This document shows positions 26,118 to 33,930 of a stretch of DNA of 64,000 nucleotides, in pieces. Below the pieces are notes generated by a model. That model had not been told where the DNA came from. It worked only from the letters and a program-made list of their open reading frames with translations, and did no database searches. Both the position numbers and the translations under genes were made by a program. Source of the DNA: Brachybacterium sp036311905 (GTDB lineage Bacteria > Actinomycetota > Actinomycetes > Actinomycetales > Dermabacteraceae); contig NZ_JAZDCH010000005.1 in assembly GCF_036311905.1 (NCBI RefSeq), forward strand, positions 92,822-156,821, given 5' to 3'. Every line of letters begins with the position of its first letter. Position 1 is the stretch's first letter.

Positions 26118-27197
26118 TCAGCGGGAGGCGACCAGCGCGCTGCCGACGAGAGCGCCCTGGGCGTCGGCGGCCGGGGGCTCGCCCCCGCCGTCGGACGGAG
26201 CGCCCGCGGGCGGCTCCCCGCCACCGGGACCACCGCCCCCCTCCGGCGCGCCGCCGCCCATCGCTCCCCCGCCGCCCATACCGCTGGTTCCCGGCTCGGT
26301 CGTGGGGTCGATCGCGACGGGGAGGGCGACGGTGAAGCCGCCGTTGACGTCCCCCTCGACCGTGGCGAGCTGCAGCTCTCCCCCGTCGTCACCGAAGACG
26401 TTGTCCGAGTCGAGGGTGATCTGGGCGAGGTTCTCCGTCGAGCCGTCATAGCCCGCGGTCGCGTACACCGTCTCGCAGACGTCCTGCGGGATCGCGACCT
26501 GCGAGGTGGCGAGCAGGTTGTCGGTGCTGGTGATGGACTCGAGGTCGGGGTAGACCTCGAAGTGGATGTGCGGCCAGCGGCCCGCATAGCAGCCCGGCAT
26601 GATGCTGGTGAAGGTGACGGTGCCGGTCCCGTCCGCGACCTGCACGCCGCGCAGGAAGTTCTCCTCCTCGAGACCCTCGGAGTATAGGGAGTAGAGGCCA
26701 TCGGCCGTGCAGTGCCAGACGTAGACGGCGACGCCCTCATAAGGCGCGTTGTCGTTCGAGAGGTCGGTGATCGTGAGGCTCAGCGTCATGGGGACGCCGC
26801 TCGCGGTGGCGGAGCCGGTGCCGAAGCTCGTGGTGAGGTCGCTGCGGACCACCTCGGACTCGGTGAGGACGGTGATGCCGTTGGTGCCGTCGGCCGGGTA
26901 GGGGCCGTTGGTCTCCTCGGGGATCTCGCCGTCGGCCGTCGTCGCCGCGGCCTCTCCCCCGCCGTCGCTCGCGCCGTCGGACCCGGAGGCGCTGCAGGCG
27001 GCGAGGCCCAGCGCGGCGCCGCCGGCCGCGAAGGCGGCGAGGGCCGCGCGACGGGTCGCGAGGGTGCCCAGGTCGAAGGCGAGGCCCTGATCGGCGAGCG
27101 GCTCGTCGGCGTGGGCGAGGGGCCGGCCCTCGTAGCGGAGGGTGCCGTCGGGGTCCTCGGTGAGGCGCGGGTCGCGGGAATCGGGGGTCTGCGTCAT
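26118..27197 (-). CDS. Secreted intradiol-dioxygenase-like lipoprotein
   Basis: 359 residues. Around 48 residues precede a twin-arginine pair (ATRRAALAAF, Arg49-Arg50) and a lipobox LAAC with Cys68, so the protein is likely exported folded and anchored outside. The mature part follows the intradiol ring-cleavage dioxygenase fold: GPYPADGTNG, VYVWHCTADGLYSLY and RWPHIHFEVYP supply the Tyr and His ligands expected for non-haem Fe(III). The C-terminal ~70 residues are Gly/Pro-rich and disordered. Exported members of this family are known in actinomycetes but their substrates are mostly unknown; aromatic or protein substrates are possible. The unusually long N-region before the Tat motif is odd. 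Confidence 0.85.
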   Translation of the reverse strand: MTQTPDSRDPRLTEDPDGTLRYEGRPLAHADEPLADQGLAFDLGTLATRRAALAAFAAGGAALGLAACSASGSDGASDGGGEAAATTADGEIPEETNGPYPADGTNGITVLTESEVVRSDLTTSFGTGSATASGVPMTLSLTITDLSNDNAPYEGVAVYVWHCTADGLYSLYSEGLEEENFLRGVQVADGTGTVTFTSIMPGCYAGRWPHIHFEVYPDLESITSTDNLLATSQVAIPQDVCETVYATAGYDGSTENLAQITLDSDNVFGDDGGELQLATVEGDVNGGFTVALPVAIDPTTEPGTSGMGGGGAMGGGAPEGGGGPGGGEPPAGAPSDGGGEPPAADAQGALVGSALVASR

Positions 27198-27385
27198 GTC
27201 ATGCCTTCCGGTGGTGGGGATGGCGAGGACGCTATGGACCGTGCTCGTGTCCCGGCCCAGGCTCGGCTGTGCTCGGGCTGTGCGCCGCGCCCGCGGCGGG
27301 TGCCGCAGGTCACGCGCGTTCCGATTCGCCTCGGCGGCCGGGGTCGGGGTACTGTATTCCTCGGTCCTCCGGCAACGGAGGGCAC

Positions 27386-27461
<76 letters not shown>

Positions 27462-27465
27462 AAAT

Positions 27466-27508
27466 GCCCTGGTGAGAACAAGTTTCTCGCCAGGGCGTTG
27501 TCTTTCTT
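27466..27508 (+). terminator. Intrinsic terminator of tRNA-Pro
   Basis: GCCCTGGTGAGAA pairs with TTCTCGCCAGGGC around a short loop, followed by the T-rich run GTTGTCTTTCTT. It starts six bases after the tRNA and is one of the few terminators here with a T-tract. It may be brought by the element, since it lies inside attL. Confidence 0.8.
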
Positions 27509-27775
27509 AGCGGCGATGTGACCGCTAGAGTCGCGCCGGCTGGAGACCGCACGAGCCTCGGGGTCACCATCACGACGGCGATCGACCTTAGAGTGCCGCA
27601 TCTGGACCAGGGGCACGCGGAGCGAGCACAAAACGCGGCCGGCTGGTGGCCACGGCCAGAGTCTCCCCCATGTTCTCTCGTCGCCGCGACTCAAGACCAG
27701 GCAGGCCGTCTCGCCCTCACCACCAGCCCCGTGAACGAGGTGAACACCGATGCCCTGCCCGCGCTGACAGCCTGA

Positions 27776-28420
27776 CCCCTCGTCGAAGGATCGCTACACC
27801 ACTTCCTGGGACTTGACCCCGCGCGCTACCGGGCCGGGGAGAGCTGGCAGCAGATCGCCCAGAGTCATGGCGTGACCGGAGAGCACGTCCGGCGCCTCAC
27901 CATCGCGCGCCACGACATCAAAAACCGACGTTGGGGCCGGCGCCCAGTCGCTGACGTCGACGAGGTCGTCCGCCGCCGTGAGGACGGGCAGGCCCTCACC
28001 CAGATCGCCGAAGAACTCGGCTGCTCCCGTCAGGCCATCCGCACCGCGCTTGAGACAGCACACCGTGCCCGCGTGACCCGGTACGCCGCCTCTCCCGCCG
28101 TCGGGCGCCCACTGACGACGAGATCGCCGAGATCCGAGGACTGTATGAGGCGTGCCCACAGGCACCGCGAGCATGCGAAGGGGCACGAGCCGTACGCGGA
28201 GCCGAGGGTCGCCTACTTGCAGAAGCATGCAGATTCGTCGTCGACGACGGCGTCCCTATGCAGAACCTCTCGGTCGCACTCGGCCGCGGAGCGACGTGGC
28301 TGCACTGGCTCCTCGGTTGCCACGACCTGCGACCCGAAACACGGGATGTACAGACCACGTCTCGCCGTTCGAGGGCCAAGACGGTCACGTACGCGCACGC
28401 TCCCCCAACAAAATGAGCGG
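27776..28420 (+). pseudogene. Decayed helix-turn-helix protein gene (frameshifted)
   Basis: From 27776 one frame reads a plausible DNA-binding protein: RYRAGESWQQIAQSHGVTGE, then VDEVVRRREDGQALTQIAEE with LGCSRQAIRTALETAHRARV, two helix-turn-helix-like units. Near 28105 the coding signal moves to another frame (TDDEIAEIRGLYEACPQAPR and VALGRGATWLHWLLGCHD), ending at a TGA at about 28418. The first frame has a stop (27773) directly upstream and no good start except GTG 27872. The gene is therefore broken. It may be a plasmid or phage regulator or replication protein; I cannot assign the family. Confidence 0.5.
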
Positions 28421-28483
28421 AAGATCTTACTGGTCCGGTGCCCCGTTCGCGACGAACTATGCGTTGCCCGGCGCCGCGCAGTT

Positions 28484-28795
28484 TCAAGAAGATCTACCGC
28501 GTGGTATACGCGGCGGCAAGCTCCGCGAAGAAGACTTCCCCGTCGGACGGTGTCTTGGGGCGAACTCCCAGGTTTCTCCATCGCCGACCGTCACGTAACA
28601 CGGATCCGCGACCTGACATGCCCGCATCATCGGGACCGAGACGAATCGGGATGCGTATCTCGAGTCGTACTGGAACGCCACCTCTCCCGCAATGACGGTT
28701 GTCGAGAAGCTATCGTGAAACTCATTGAGAAGGTCGTCGGATGGCCGGTCGAACACATTGGCCCCCATGCTTCCGCCCCCGTCACCGGTGTACAC
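28484..28795 (-). CDS. Hypothetical protein of unusual composition, probably truncated
   Basis: 103 residues from a GTG at 28795; ATG 28768 is an alternative. Codon use is less G/C-biased than the chromosome, and the product looks protein-like over its first 75 residues (GANVFDRPSDDLLNEFHDSF and VAFQYDSRYASRFVSVPMM). The same frame stays open and protein-like upstream to about 28905 (VEFTVDGLREAADAAVGCQW), but no ATG, GTG or TTG is found there, so the true 5' end may be lost. The last ~20 residues (Arg/Pro/Ser-rich) look out of frame. No family recognised. Confidence 0.4.
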   Translation of the reverse strand: MYTGDGGGSMGANVFDRPSDDLLNEFHDSFSTTVIAGEVAFQYDSRYASRFVSVPMMRACQVADPCYVTVGDGETWEFAPRHRPTGKSSSRSLPPRIPRGRSS

Positions 28796-28984
28796 GCGCG
28801 TCGAGAGGCCGAGATTGTGTTCGCTCCACTGACAGCCGACTGCAGCGTCGGCGGCTTCCCTCAGCCCATCAACTGTGAACTCGACTGACGTCGTGCGACC
28901 CCCCAGTGACCTTAATAGGCGCTACTGACCAAGGGACGTATGCTGGTAATCTGCGCGCACATTCTTCGATCATTGGAGGTCATC

Positions 28985-29308
28985 ATGGCCCCCGAGACTC
29001 AAATTCTCCTCGTGGACGACATCGACGGAACCGATGCCACGAACACTGTCACCCTCGGACTCGACGGCGTCGCATACGAAATCGACCTGAACGACGACAA
29101 CGCTCGCCAGCTGCGCTCCGAGCTGGAGAGGTGGACGGCCCTGGCACGACGCACCGGCGGTCGCGCGAAGCGTGGCACCGGCACCGGAGCTGGACCGAGC
29201 GGCGTCGAGAAGAAGATCCGGCAGTGGTCCAGCGAGAACGGCTACGAGGTCTCCGAGCGGGGCCGGATCCCGACCGAGATCCGCGAGGCGTACGCCAAGG
29301 CGCACTGA
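28985..29308 (+). CDS. lsr2: Lsr2-family nucleoid protein (xenogeneic silencer)
   Basis: 107 residues, ATG preceded by GGAGG. The N-terminal dimerisation domain (residues 1-55) has QILLVDDIDGTDATNTVTLG and YEIDLNDDNARQLRSEL; a flexible Arg/Gly/Thr linker follows; the C-terminal helix-turn-helix carries the AT-hook-like RGR at residues 92-94 (SERGRIPTEIREAY). Lsr2 is the actinobacterial counterpart of H-NS: it bridges A/T-rich DNA and silences acquired genes. Its location inside an integrated element, beside the A/T-richest part, suggests an element-borne copy that keeps the island quiet or modulates host silencing. Host copies usually lie near lysS or clpC. Confidence 0.93.
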   Translation: MAPETQILLVDDIDGTDATNTVTLGLDGVAYEIDLNDDNARQLRSELERWTALARRTGGRAKRGTGTGAGPSGVEKKIRQWSSENGYEVSERGRIPTEIREAYAKAH

Positions 29309-29698
29309 CTCCGCCCTTCCTTCCTCGGCCCGGCACGACCTGAGGGGTGCCGGGCCGCAGTGCGTCCGTCCCCGTCAGCAGAGCTTGTCCACTGAGTGGC
29401 GGAGCGCCGTCTAAACACAATCTTGAGAGTTCGTTCGATGCTGCGCGTCATCGTTTCGACGGCAGAAGTAAAGGCCCCGCCTACCCTCCGGAGGTATCCC
29501 TGGAGCGCACACAAAGACGCGGTTAAAGCTTCAAGCAGCTCGCTCCATGCTTCCGTAGTTTGCGCGGGTTGGCCCGTACGTTGGTCTCACTGCCCACGAC
29601 ATGAGCCGTCCCCTCGATGCTCGTTCCGCTGTCGCTGTGGCGCTGACGAAGTCATCAACTCCCGCCCGACTCGAGTGGGAAATTTACGGAGTAGAACC
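29309..29698. other. 390-base gap between lsr2 and the NlpC/P60 gene
   Basis: No convincing gene on either strand. The sequence is A/T-richer than its surroundings (for example around 29405-29435 and 29510-29545), and probably contains the promoter and leader of the NlpC/P60 gene. I looked for a c-di-AMP (ydaO-type) riboswitch, which often precedes such genes in actinobacteria, and could not recognise its conserved segments. Confidence 0.4.
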
Positions 29699-30526
29699 AT
29701 GGCCCAGAACAACACCCACCGCGCCTTCGGCCGCGCTGTCACCCCCGTCGGGACCGCTGGCCGCGCTCTGCGTGGCACCGGCGGTGCCGCTGTGCTCGGC
29801 ACAGTCGTCATCGGCTCCGCCCTGCTCGCGGGCCCCGCGCAGGCCGCCCCCGCCGTCTCGCCCGCCGCACCGGCCGTTGCTGCGCAGGCGGCCGCTCCGG
29901 CGGCGCCGGCTCCTGCACATGCGACGTCTGCGCTGGCGGCCGAGAAGCTGCGGTGGGGTTCGCAGGGCTCGTCGGTGGAGCAGCTCCAGACGGCACTGAA
30001 CGAGCACGGTGCCTCGCTGTCGGTCGATGGCAAGTTCGGCAAGCTCACCCATGGGGCCGTGAAGGACTTCCAGCGCTCGCATGGCCTGAAGGTCGACGGC
30101 GTCGTGGGGCCGGAAACCCGCGGCGCGCTGAACGGCGGCGCATCGACCTCGGGCGGTGGAACCTCTACTCCCGCCCCCTCCTCCACGAGCAGCTCGGGGC
30201 AGGCGATCGTCGATGCCGCGCGCAGCCAGGTCGGGGTCTCGTACTCGTGGGGGACCTCCAAGCCGGGTGTCAGCTTCGACTGCTCGGGGCTGACCTCGTA
30301 CGCGTACGCGCAGGCCGGCATCGCCCTGCCTCGCACCTCGTCGCAGCAGGTCGCGGCCGGCACCACGATCTCGAAGTCCGAGGCTAAGCCGGGCGACCTC
30401 GTGGTGTGGCCGGGCCACCTCGGGATCTACGCGGGCGGCAACACGGTGATCGACGCCGGCAACAGCAAGGGCTCCGTCAGCGAGCGCACCATCTGGGGTT
30501 CGCCGACCTTCGTCACCCTCCGCTGA
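29699..30526 (+). CDS. Secreted NlpC/P60 peptidoglycan hydrolase with peptidoglycan-binding domain
   Basis: 275 residues, ATG preceded by ACGGAG. A signal peptide ends near residue 43 (SALLAGPAQA), then an Ala/Pro-rich linker, a PG_binding_1 domain (about 82-145: GSQGSSVEQLQTALNEHG to VVGPETRGAL), a Ser/Thr/Gly linker and an NlpC/P60 domain from about 165. The catalytic Cys is in FDCSGLTSYAYAQAG and the His in WPGHLGIYAGG. It would cleave peptide stems in the wall. In this island it may be cargo, or a wall-opening enzyme left from a conjugative ancestor. Confidence 0.93.
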   Translation: MAQNNTHRAFGRAVTPVGTAGRALRGTGGAAVLGTVVIGSALLAGPAQAAPAVSPAAPAVAAQAAAPAAPAPAHATSALAAEKLRWGSQGSSVEQLQTALNEHGASLSVDGKFGKLTHGAVKDFQRSHGLKVDGVVGPETRGALNGGASTSGGGTSTPAPSSTSSSGQAIVDAARSQVGVSYSWGTSKPGVSFDCSGLTSYAYAQAGIALPRTSSQQVAAGTTISKSEAKPGDLVVWPGHLGIYAGGNTVIDAGNSKGSVSERTIWGSPTFVTLR

Positions 30527-30544
30527 CAGAACGCTACGACGCCA

Positions 30545-30586
30545 ACGTAGAGGGAGCCTCGACCACCGGTCGGGGCTCCCTCTACG
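30545..30586. terminator. Bidirectional terminator between convergent NlpC/P60 and copper-storage genes
   Basis: ACGTAGAGGGAGCC pairs perfectly with GGCTCCCTCTACGT; an inner CGACC/GGTCG pair extends the stem. It fills the 76-base gap between the convergent genes. Confidence 0.88.
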
Positions 30587-30602
30587 TGCAGAGGCAGCGG
30601 TG

Positions 30603-31013
30603 TCAGCCGATCGAGGCGAGCAGCTCGGCGCATGCCTGCTCGCAGCGTCGGCAGGCGTCCGCGCAGATCTTGCAGTGCTCGTGCATTTCAGCGTGCTTCT
30701 CGCATTCCTCGGCGCAGGAACGGCACGCTGCCTGACACGCCTCGAGCAGAGCACGGTTCAGGGCAACGTTGGTGCCCGTCTGACGGGACAGGACCCGACC
30801 GGTGACCTCGCAGACGTCGGCGCAGTCCTGGTTCAGGCGAATGCATTGGGTCAGCTCCGCCACCATGTCCTCGGCCAAGCAGGCGTCCGCGCAGGCGGTG
30901 CAGGTCTGGGCGCATTCGAAGCAAGCCTCGACGCATTCAGCGAGCTTCTGCTGGTCGATGGTGCCGAGGTCCTTCGGGTAGGTCTGAAGCATTGATGCGA
31001 CGTGATGGGTCAT
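30603..31013 (-). CDS. Csp3-like four-helix-bundle copper storage protein (DUF326)
   Basis: 136 residues, ATG preceded by GGAGCAGG. Eighteen cysteines lie along four amphipathic helices, in spaced patterns such as ECVEACFECAQTCTACADAC, CxxxC and CxxC, and the Cys face the bundle core. This is the pattern of Csp copper-storage proteins, which hold many Cu(I) ions through thiolates. No signal peptide is present, so it is the cytosolic Csp3 type. It is transcribed divergently from the CueP/TlpA/CcdA operon, and shares a 221-base promoter region with it. Confidence 0.9.
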   Translation of the reverse strand: MTHHVASMLQTYPKDLGTIDQQKLAECVEACFECAQTCTACADACLAEDMVAELTQCIRLNQDCADVCEVTGRVLSRQTGTNVALNRALLEACQAACRSCAEECEKHAEMHEHCKICADACRRCEQACAELLASIG

Positions 31014-31234
31014 GATCCTGCTCCTTCTCGTTCCGGACGGACCGGCGGATGCCGGCCCGTCCTGACGACCCTAGCCATCGCCCCCCGAAGGACGGAAGCG
31101 GATAGACCACTCGTTTGGAGGCAATGCGGAATGACTGGCCAACGTTGTGCTCAAGAAGTCAAGATCTGACCTTGAGGAGACCTTGATCTAGGGGTCATAG
31201 GCTGGCGCAAAGTGTCCTCTGACTAGGAGAAATC

Positions 31235-31819
31235 ATGCGTTCTCGTCGCTCTCTCGGCCGTCTCGCGGCCGTCGTCGTCACCGGTGCGATTGTGTTTGCC
31301 GGCTGCACCGACAGCGGGTCTGACGATGGTCAGACGTCGGGTGGGTCAGAAGCGTCGGAGGCGTCCGGTGGAGGCAGCCACGGCGGCATGGAGCACCCGA
31401 TGGATGGCGGCCCTGCGCCCGAAGGTATGGCGCCTGCGGAGGATCCCGAGTTCCCGGTCGGCACGGAGGTGACGCTCACGGCGGACCACATGGAGGGCAT
31501 GGAGGGGGCGACGGCGACGATCTCGGGCGCCTTCGACACCACGACCTACTCGGTCAGCTTCACGCCGACCGATGGCGGTGAGCCGGTCACTGACCACAAG
31601 TGGGTCGTTCACGAGGAGCTCGAGAACCCGGGCGAGGCACCGCTGGCAGAGGGCACCGAAGTGGTCATCACCGCCGATCACATGACCGGGATGGAGGGTG
31701 CTGAGGCCACCATCGACAGTGCCACCGAGGAGACCGTGTACATGGTCGATTACGAAGCTGACGGGATGATGATGACGAACCACAAGTGGGTCGTCGAGAG
31801 CGAGATCGAGCCTGCGTGA
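31235..31819 (+). CDS. YdhK-family (DUF1541) lipoprotein
   Basis: 194 residues, ATG preceded by TAGGAG. Signal peptide with lipobox FAGC (Cys24), then a Met/His/Gly-rich linker (residues ~45-70, with SHGGMEHPMDGG and PEGMAP) suited to Cu(I) binding, followed by two DUF1541 repeats, each with GTEVxxTADHMxGMEGA and a HKWVV ending. Such proteins occur in copper and arsenic resistance loci; the mechanism is unknown, but extracytoplasmic copper binding is likely. First gene of a four-gene run with overlaps. Confidence 0.88.
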   Translation: MRSRRSLGRLAAVVVTGAIVFAGCTDSGSDDGQTSGGSEASEASGGGSHGGMEHPMDGGPAPEGMAPAEDPEFPVGTEVTLTADHMEGMEGATATISGAFDTTTYSVSFTPTDGGEPVTDHKWVVHEELENPGEAPLAEGTEVVITADHMTGMEGAEATIDSATEETVYMVDYEADGMMMTNHKWVVESEIEPA

Positions 31820-32472
31820 TGACCTCCCCGTCGAGCCCTCGAGGTGCGCTCGCCTCCTCCGGGGGTAGGCCCCGTCGTCGCACCGGCCGGTTGCCGCGCC
31901 GATCGCTCGTGCTCGGTGCCGGCCTGTTCCCGCTCGTGGTCGCCGGCTGCGGGACCGGCGGGTCCGAGCCCGCAGCCATCACGGGTGATCAGGAGCTGCT
32001 TCAGGAACATGGCTTCGCCGACGCGGACGCGCACGAGATCATCGACCGGCTCGAAGCGCTCCCGGTGGCTGAGCGACCGCAGGACCTGATTGCCAGCGTC
32101 ACCGCGACGTCTCTCCAGCTCCAAGACGATGCAGAGCGAAAGGCCGAGCTGCCCCTTCCCGAGGACCAGTTCTACTTGTCGGTGGCCCCGTTCGTGGAGA
32201 CCACCCACGAGTGCGCTTTCCACAGCCTGACCACGTGCCGCGGAGAACTGCGCAGCCGCGAGCTCACCGTGAGCGTGGTCGACAGCGGCTCGGGCGAGGT
32301 CCTTGAGGAGGGCCCTCGCACCACGCATGACAACGGGTTCCTCGGTCTGTGGCTACCGCGTGGAATCACCGCGGAGCTCACGTGCACCCTCGAGGACTAC
32401 ACGGGGACCGCGTCCTTCTCGACTCAGACGGAGGATGATCTGACCTGTCTGACCAGTCTCCAGCTGACGTGA
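31819..32472 (+). CDS. cueP: CueP-family copper-binding lipoprotein
   Basis: 217 residues starting in a TGATG overlap. A Tat-like basic N-terminus leads to the lipobox VAGC (Cys44). The body matches CueP, the periplasmic copper protein of Salmonella: YLSVAPFVETTHECAFHSLT then TCRGEL, NGFLGLWLPRGI, and the C-terminal TCLTSLQLT. Cys132, Cys140 and Cys210 correspond in spacing to the three copper-site Cys of Salmonella CueP; Cys189 is extra. In Salmonella CueP depends on reducing partners for its thiols; here TlpA-like and CcdA genes follow at once. Confidence 0.93.
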   Translation: MTSPSSPRGALASSGGRPRRRTGRLPRRSLVLGAGLFPLVVAGCGTGGSEPAAITGDQELLQEHGFADADAHEIIDRLEALPVAERPQDLIASVTATSLQLQDDAERKAELPLPEDQFYLSVAPFVETTHECAFHSLTTCRGELRSRELTVSVVDSGSGEVLEEGPRTTHDNGFLGLWLPRGITAELTCTLEDYTGTASFSTQTEDDLTCLTSLQLT

Positions 32473-33131
32473 GCAGGCGAAGCACCCGGTCCGCCTTCTG
32501 GCATTCGGTGGTCGGCCCAGCTGGGCGGAGCGCGGCACGGCCCAGTCGGAGCAGGCGGACGGTGCTCCGGCTGACCGGGGGCCTGCTCGTCCTTGCCCCC
32601 GTCCTTGCGGCGTGCAGCAATTCCTCGGATATGGCGAGCGAGGCGAACGCCGGGTACGTCTCCGGCGATGGTGTCGTCGTCGAGATCCCCCCGGAGGGAC
32701 GCGCCGATCCTCTGGAGATTCGGGGAACCACCTACGACGGCGACGACTTCGACTCCACGGCGCTGCGCGGTGCACCCTTGCTGATCAACGTCTGGTATGC
32801 GTCGTGTCCGCCGTGCCGGGTCGAAGCACCGGCGCTGAAGGCCGTGCACTCCGAGTACAGCGCCCTGGGAGTGGAATTCGTGGGCGTGAACACGCGCGAC
32901 AAGGCCGGGCCGGCCGCCGCGTTCGAGGAGACCTTCGGCATCACCTACCCCTCGATCCCCGACGCCGACGGCGCGGTGATCGCGTCCATGGACGGCAGCG
33001 TCTCGCCCAACGCCGTCCCCACGACGTTGATCCTCGATGCTGAAGGACGAGTAGCCGCCCGGATCGCGGGCGCAGCCGATCAGAGCACCCTAGAGAGCCT
33101 CTTGGATGCCGTGCTGGCGGAGGCCGCCTGA
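32469..33131 (+). CDS. TlpA/ResA-like thioredoxin-fold lipoprotein
   Basis: 220 residues; its GTG overlaps the cueP stop (GTGA). An Arg-rich N-terminus precedes a lipobox LAAC (Cys49). The thioredoxin domain runs from about residue 80 with the active site WYASCPPCRVEA (Cys113, Cys116) and the cis-Pro loop AVPTTLILD. It is an extracytoplasmic thiol reductase. Receiving electrons from CcdA, it could keep CueP or multicopper-oxidase cysteines reduced, or act in cytochrome c maturation; the location inside a copper operon favours the former. Confidence 0.92.
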   Translation: MSRRSTRSAFWHSVVGPAGRSAARPSRSRRTVLRLTGGLLVLAPVLAACSNSSDMASEANAGYVSGDGVVVEIPPEGRADPLEIRGTTYDGDDFDSTALRGAPLLINVWYASCPPCRVEAPALKAVHSEYSALGVEFVGVNTRDKAGPAAAFEETFGITYPSIPDADGAVIASMDGSVSPNAVPTTLILDAEGRVAARIAGAADQSTLESLLDAVLAEAA

Positions 33132-33898
33132 TGGGTGAATTGTTCGCCACCACCGTGCTGAGTGGACCCCTGGCCGCAGCCCTGCTGCTGTCGATGGTGG
33201 CCGGTCTGGTCGCGTTCCTCTCGCCGTGCGTGCTTCCGGTGGTCCCCGGCTACCTCGGATACATCACCGGGTTCACCGGAGGAAGCGCCGGGCCGCGCCG
33301 TACCGACGATCCCGGGGAACGGCCATGGCGCCTGGTCGTCGGCGCTGTGCTGTTCGTCGCGGGCTTCACGGCGGTGTTCCTGGTCATCGGCGGTTTCGTC
33401 GGTGCACTCGGGTCACTGGTGATCCAGTACACGAGCGTGATCAATCGGATCTCCGGGGTGCTGGTGATCCTCATGGGCCTGGTGTTCGTGGGAATCTTCC
33501 CCCGCCTCTCCGGTGAGAAAAGGATCCGGAAGCGCCCCGATGCCGGACTCGCCGGCGCCCCGCTGCTCGGGATCACGTTCGGCTTCTCCTGGACCCCGTG
33601 CATCGGGCCGACGTTCGCCGCAGTCGCCGCACTCAGCCTCGGGGAGGCATCCGCGAGCCGCGGCGCTCTCCTGGCTTTCGGCTATGCGATCGGGCTCGGG
33701 ATCCCGTTCATCCTCTTCGCTCTCGTGTTCCGGCGCGCCCTCGGAATCTCCAAAGTGCTGTCCCGGCATCGCCGCACGCTCCAGATCGTTGGCGGCTCCA
33801 TGCTCATCGCCATCGGACTCCTGCTGGTCTCCGGAGTGTGGGAGCAGTGGATGGCATTGCTCCAGGTGCGGATCGGCACCTTCACTACGATCGTCTGA
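33131..33898 (+). CDS. ccdA: CcdA-type thiol:disulfide electron-transfer membrane protein
   Basis: 255 residues, starting in a TGATG overlap with the tlpA-like gene. Six membrane segments with the two paired Cys motifs of the DsbD core: AFLSPCVLPVVPGYLGY in TM1 and FSWTPCIGPTFAAVAAL in TM4. It moves electrons from cytosolic thioredoxin across the membrane to the TlpA-like lipoprotein. No other cytochrome c assembly gene (resB, resC) is present, so a dedicated copper-related role is likely. Confidence 0.93.
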   Translation: MGELFATTVLSGPLAAALLLSMVAGLVAFLSPCVLPVVPGYLGYITGFTGGSAGPRRTDDPGERPWRLVVGAVLFVAGFTAVFLVIGGFVGALGSLVIQYTSVINRISGVLVILMGLVFVGIFPRLSGEKRIRKRPDAGLAGAPLLGITFGFSWTPCIGPTFAAVAALSLGEASASRGALLAFGYAIGLGIPFILFALVFRRALGISKVLSRHRRTLQIVGGSMLIAIGLLLVSGVWEQWMALLQVRIGTFTTIV

Positions 33899-33900
33899 GA

Positions 33901-33930
33901 GCTGAGCCAGCCGTACGCGGCCGGCTCAGC
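33901..33930. terminator. Terminator between convergent ccdA and sensor-kinase genes
   Basis: GCTGAGCC pairs with GGCTCAGC and an inner GCCG with CGGC. It overlaps the last codons of the convergent kinase gene. Confidence 0.75.

Noticed and set aside
28420..28888. Plus-strand continuation of the open frame that begins at 27872
   Set aside because: After about 28105 this frame reads Arg/Ser-rich, non-protein-like sequence; the coding signal moves to another frame and later to the minus strand.
29400..29690. c-di-AMP (ydaO-type) riboswitch before the NlpC/P60 gene
   Set aside because: Expected from context in actinobacteria, but I could not find the conserved G/C motifs or paired helices.
33131..33898. 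CcdA as part of cytochrome c maturation
   Set aside because: No resB, resC or c-type cytochrome genes are nearby; the gene is coupled to cueP and a TlpA-like gene in a copper island.
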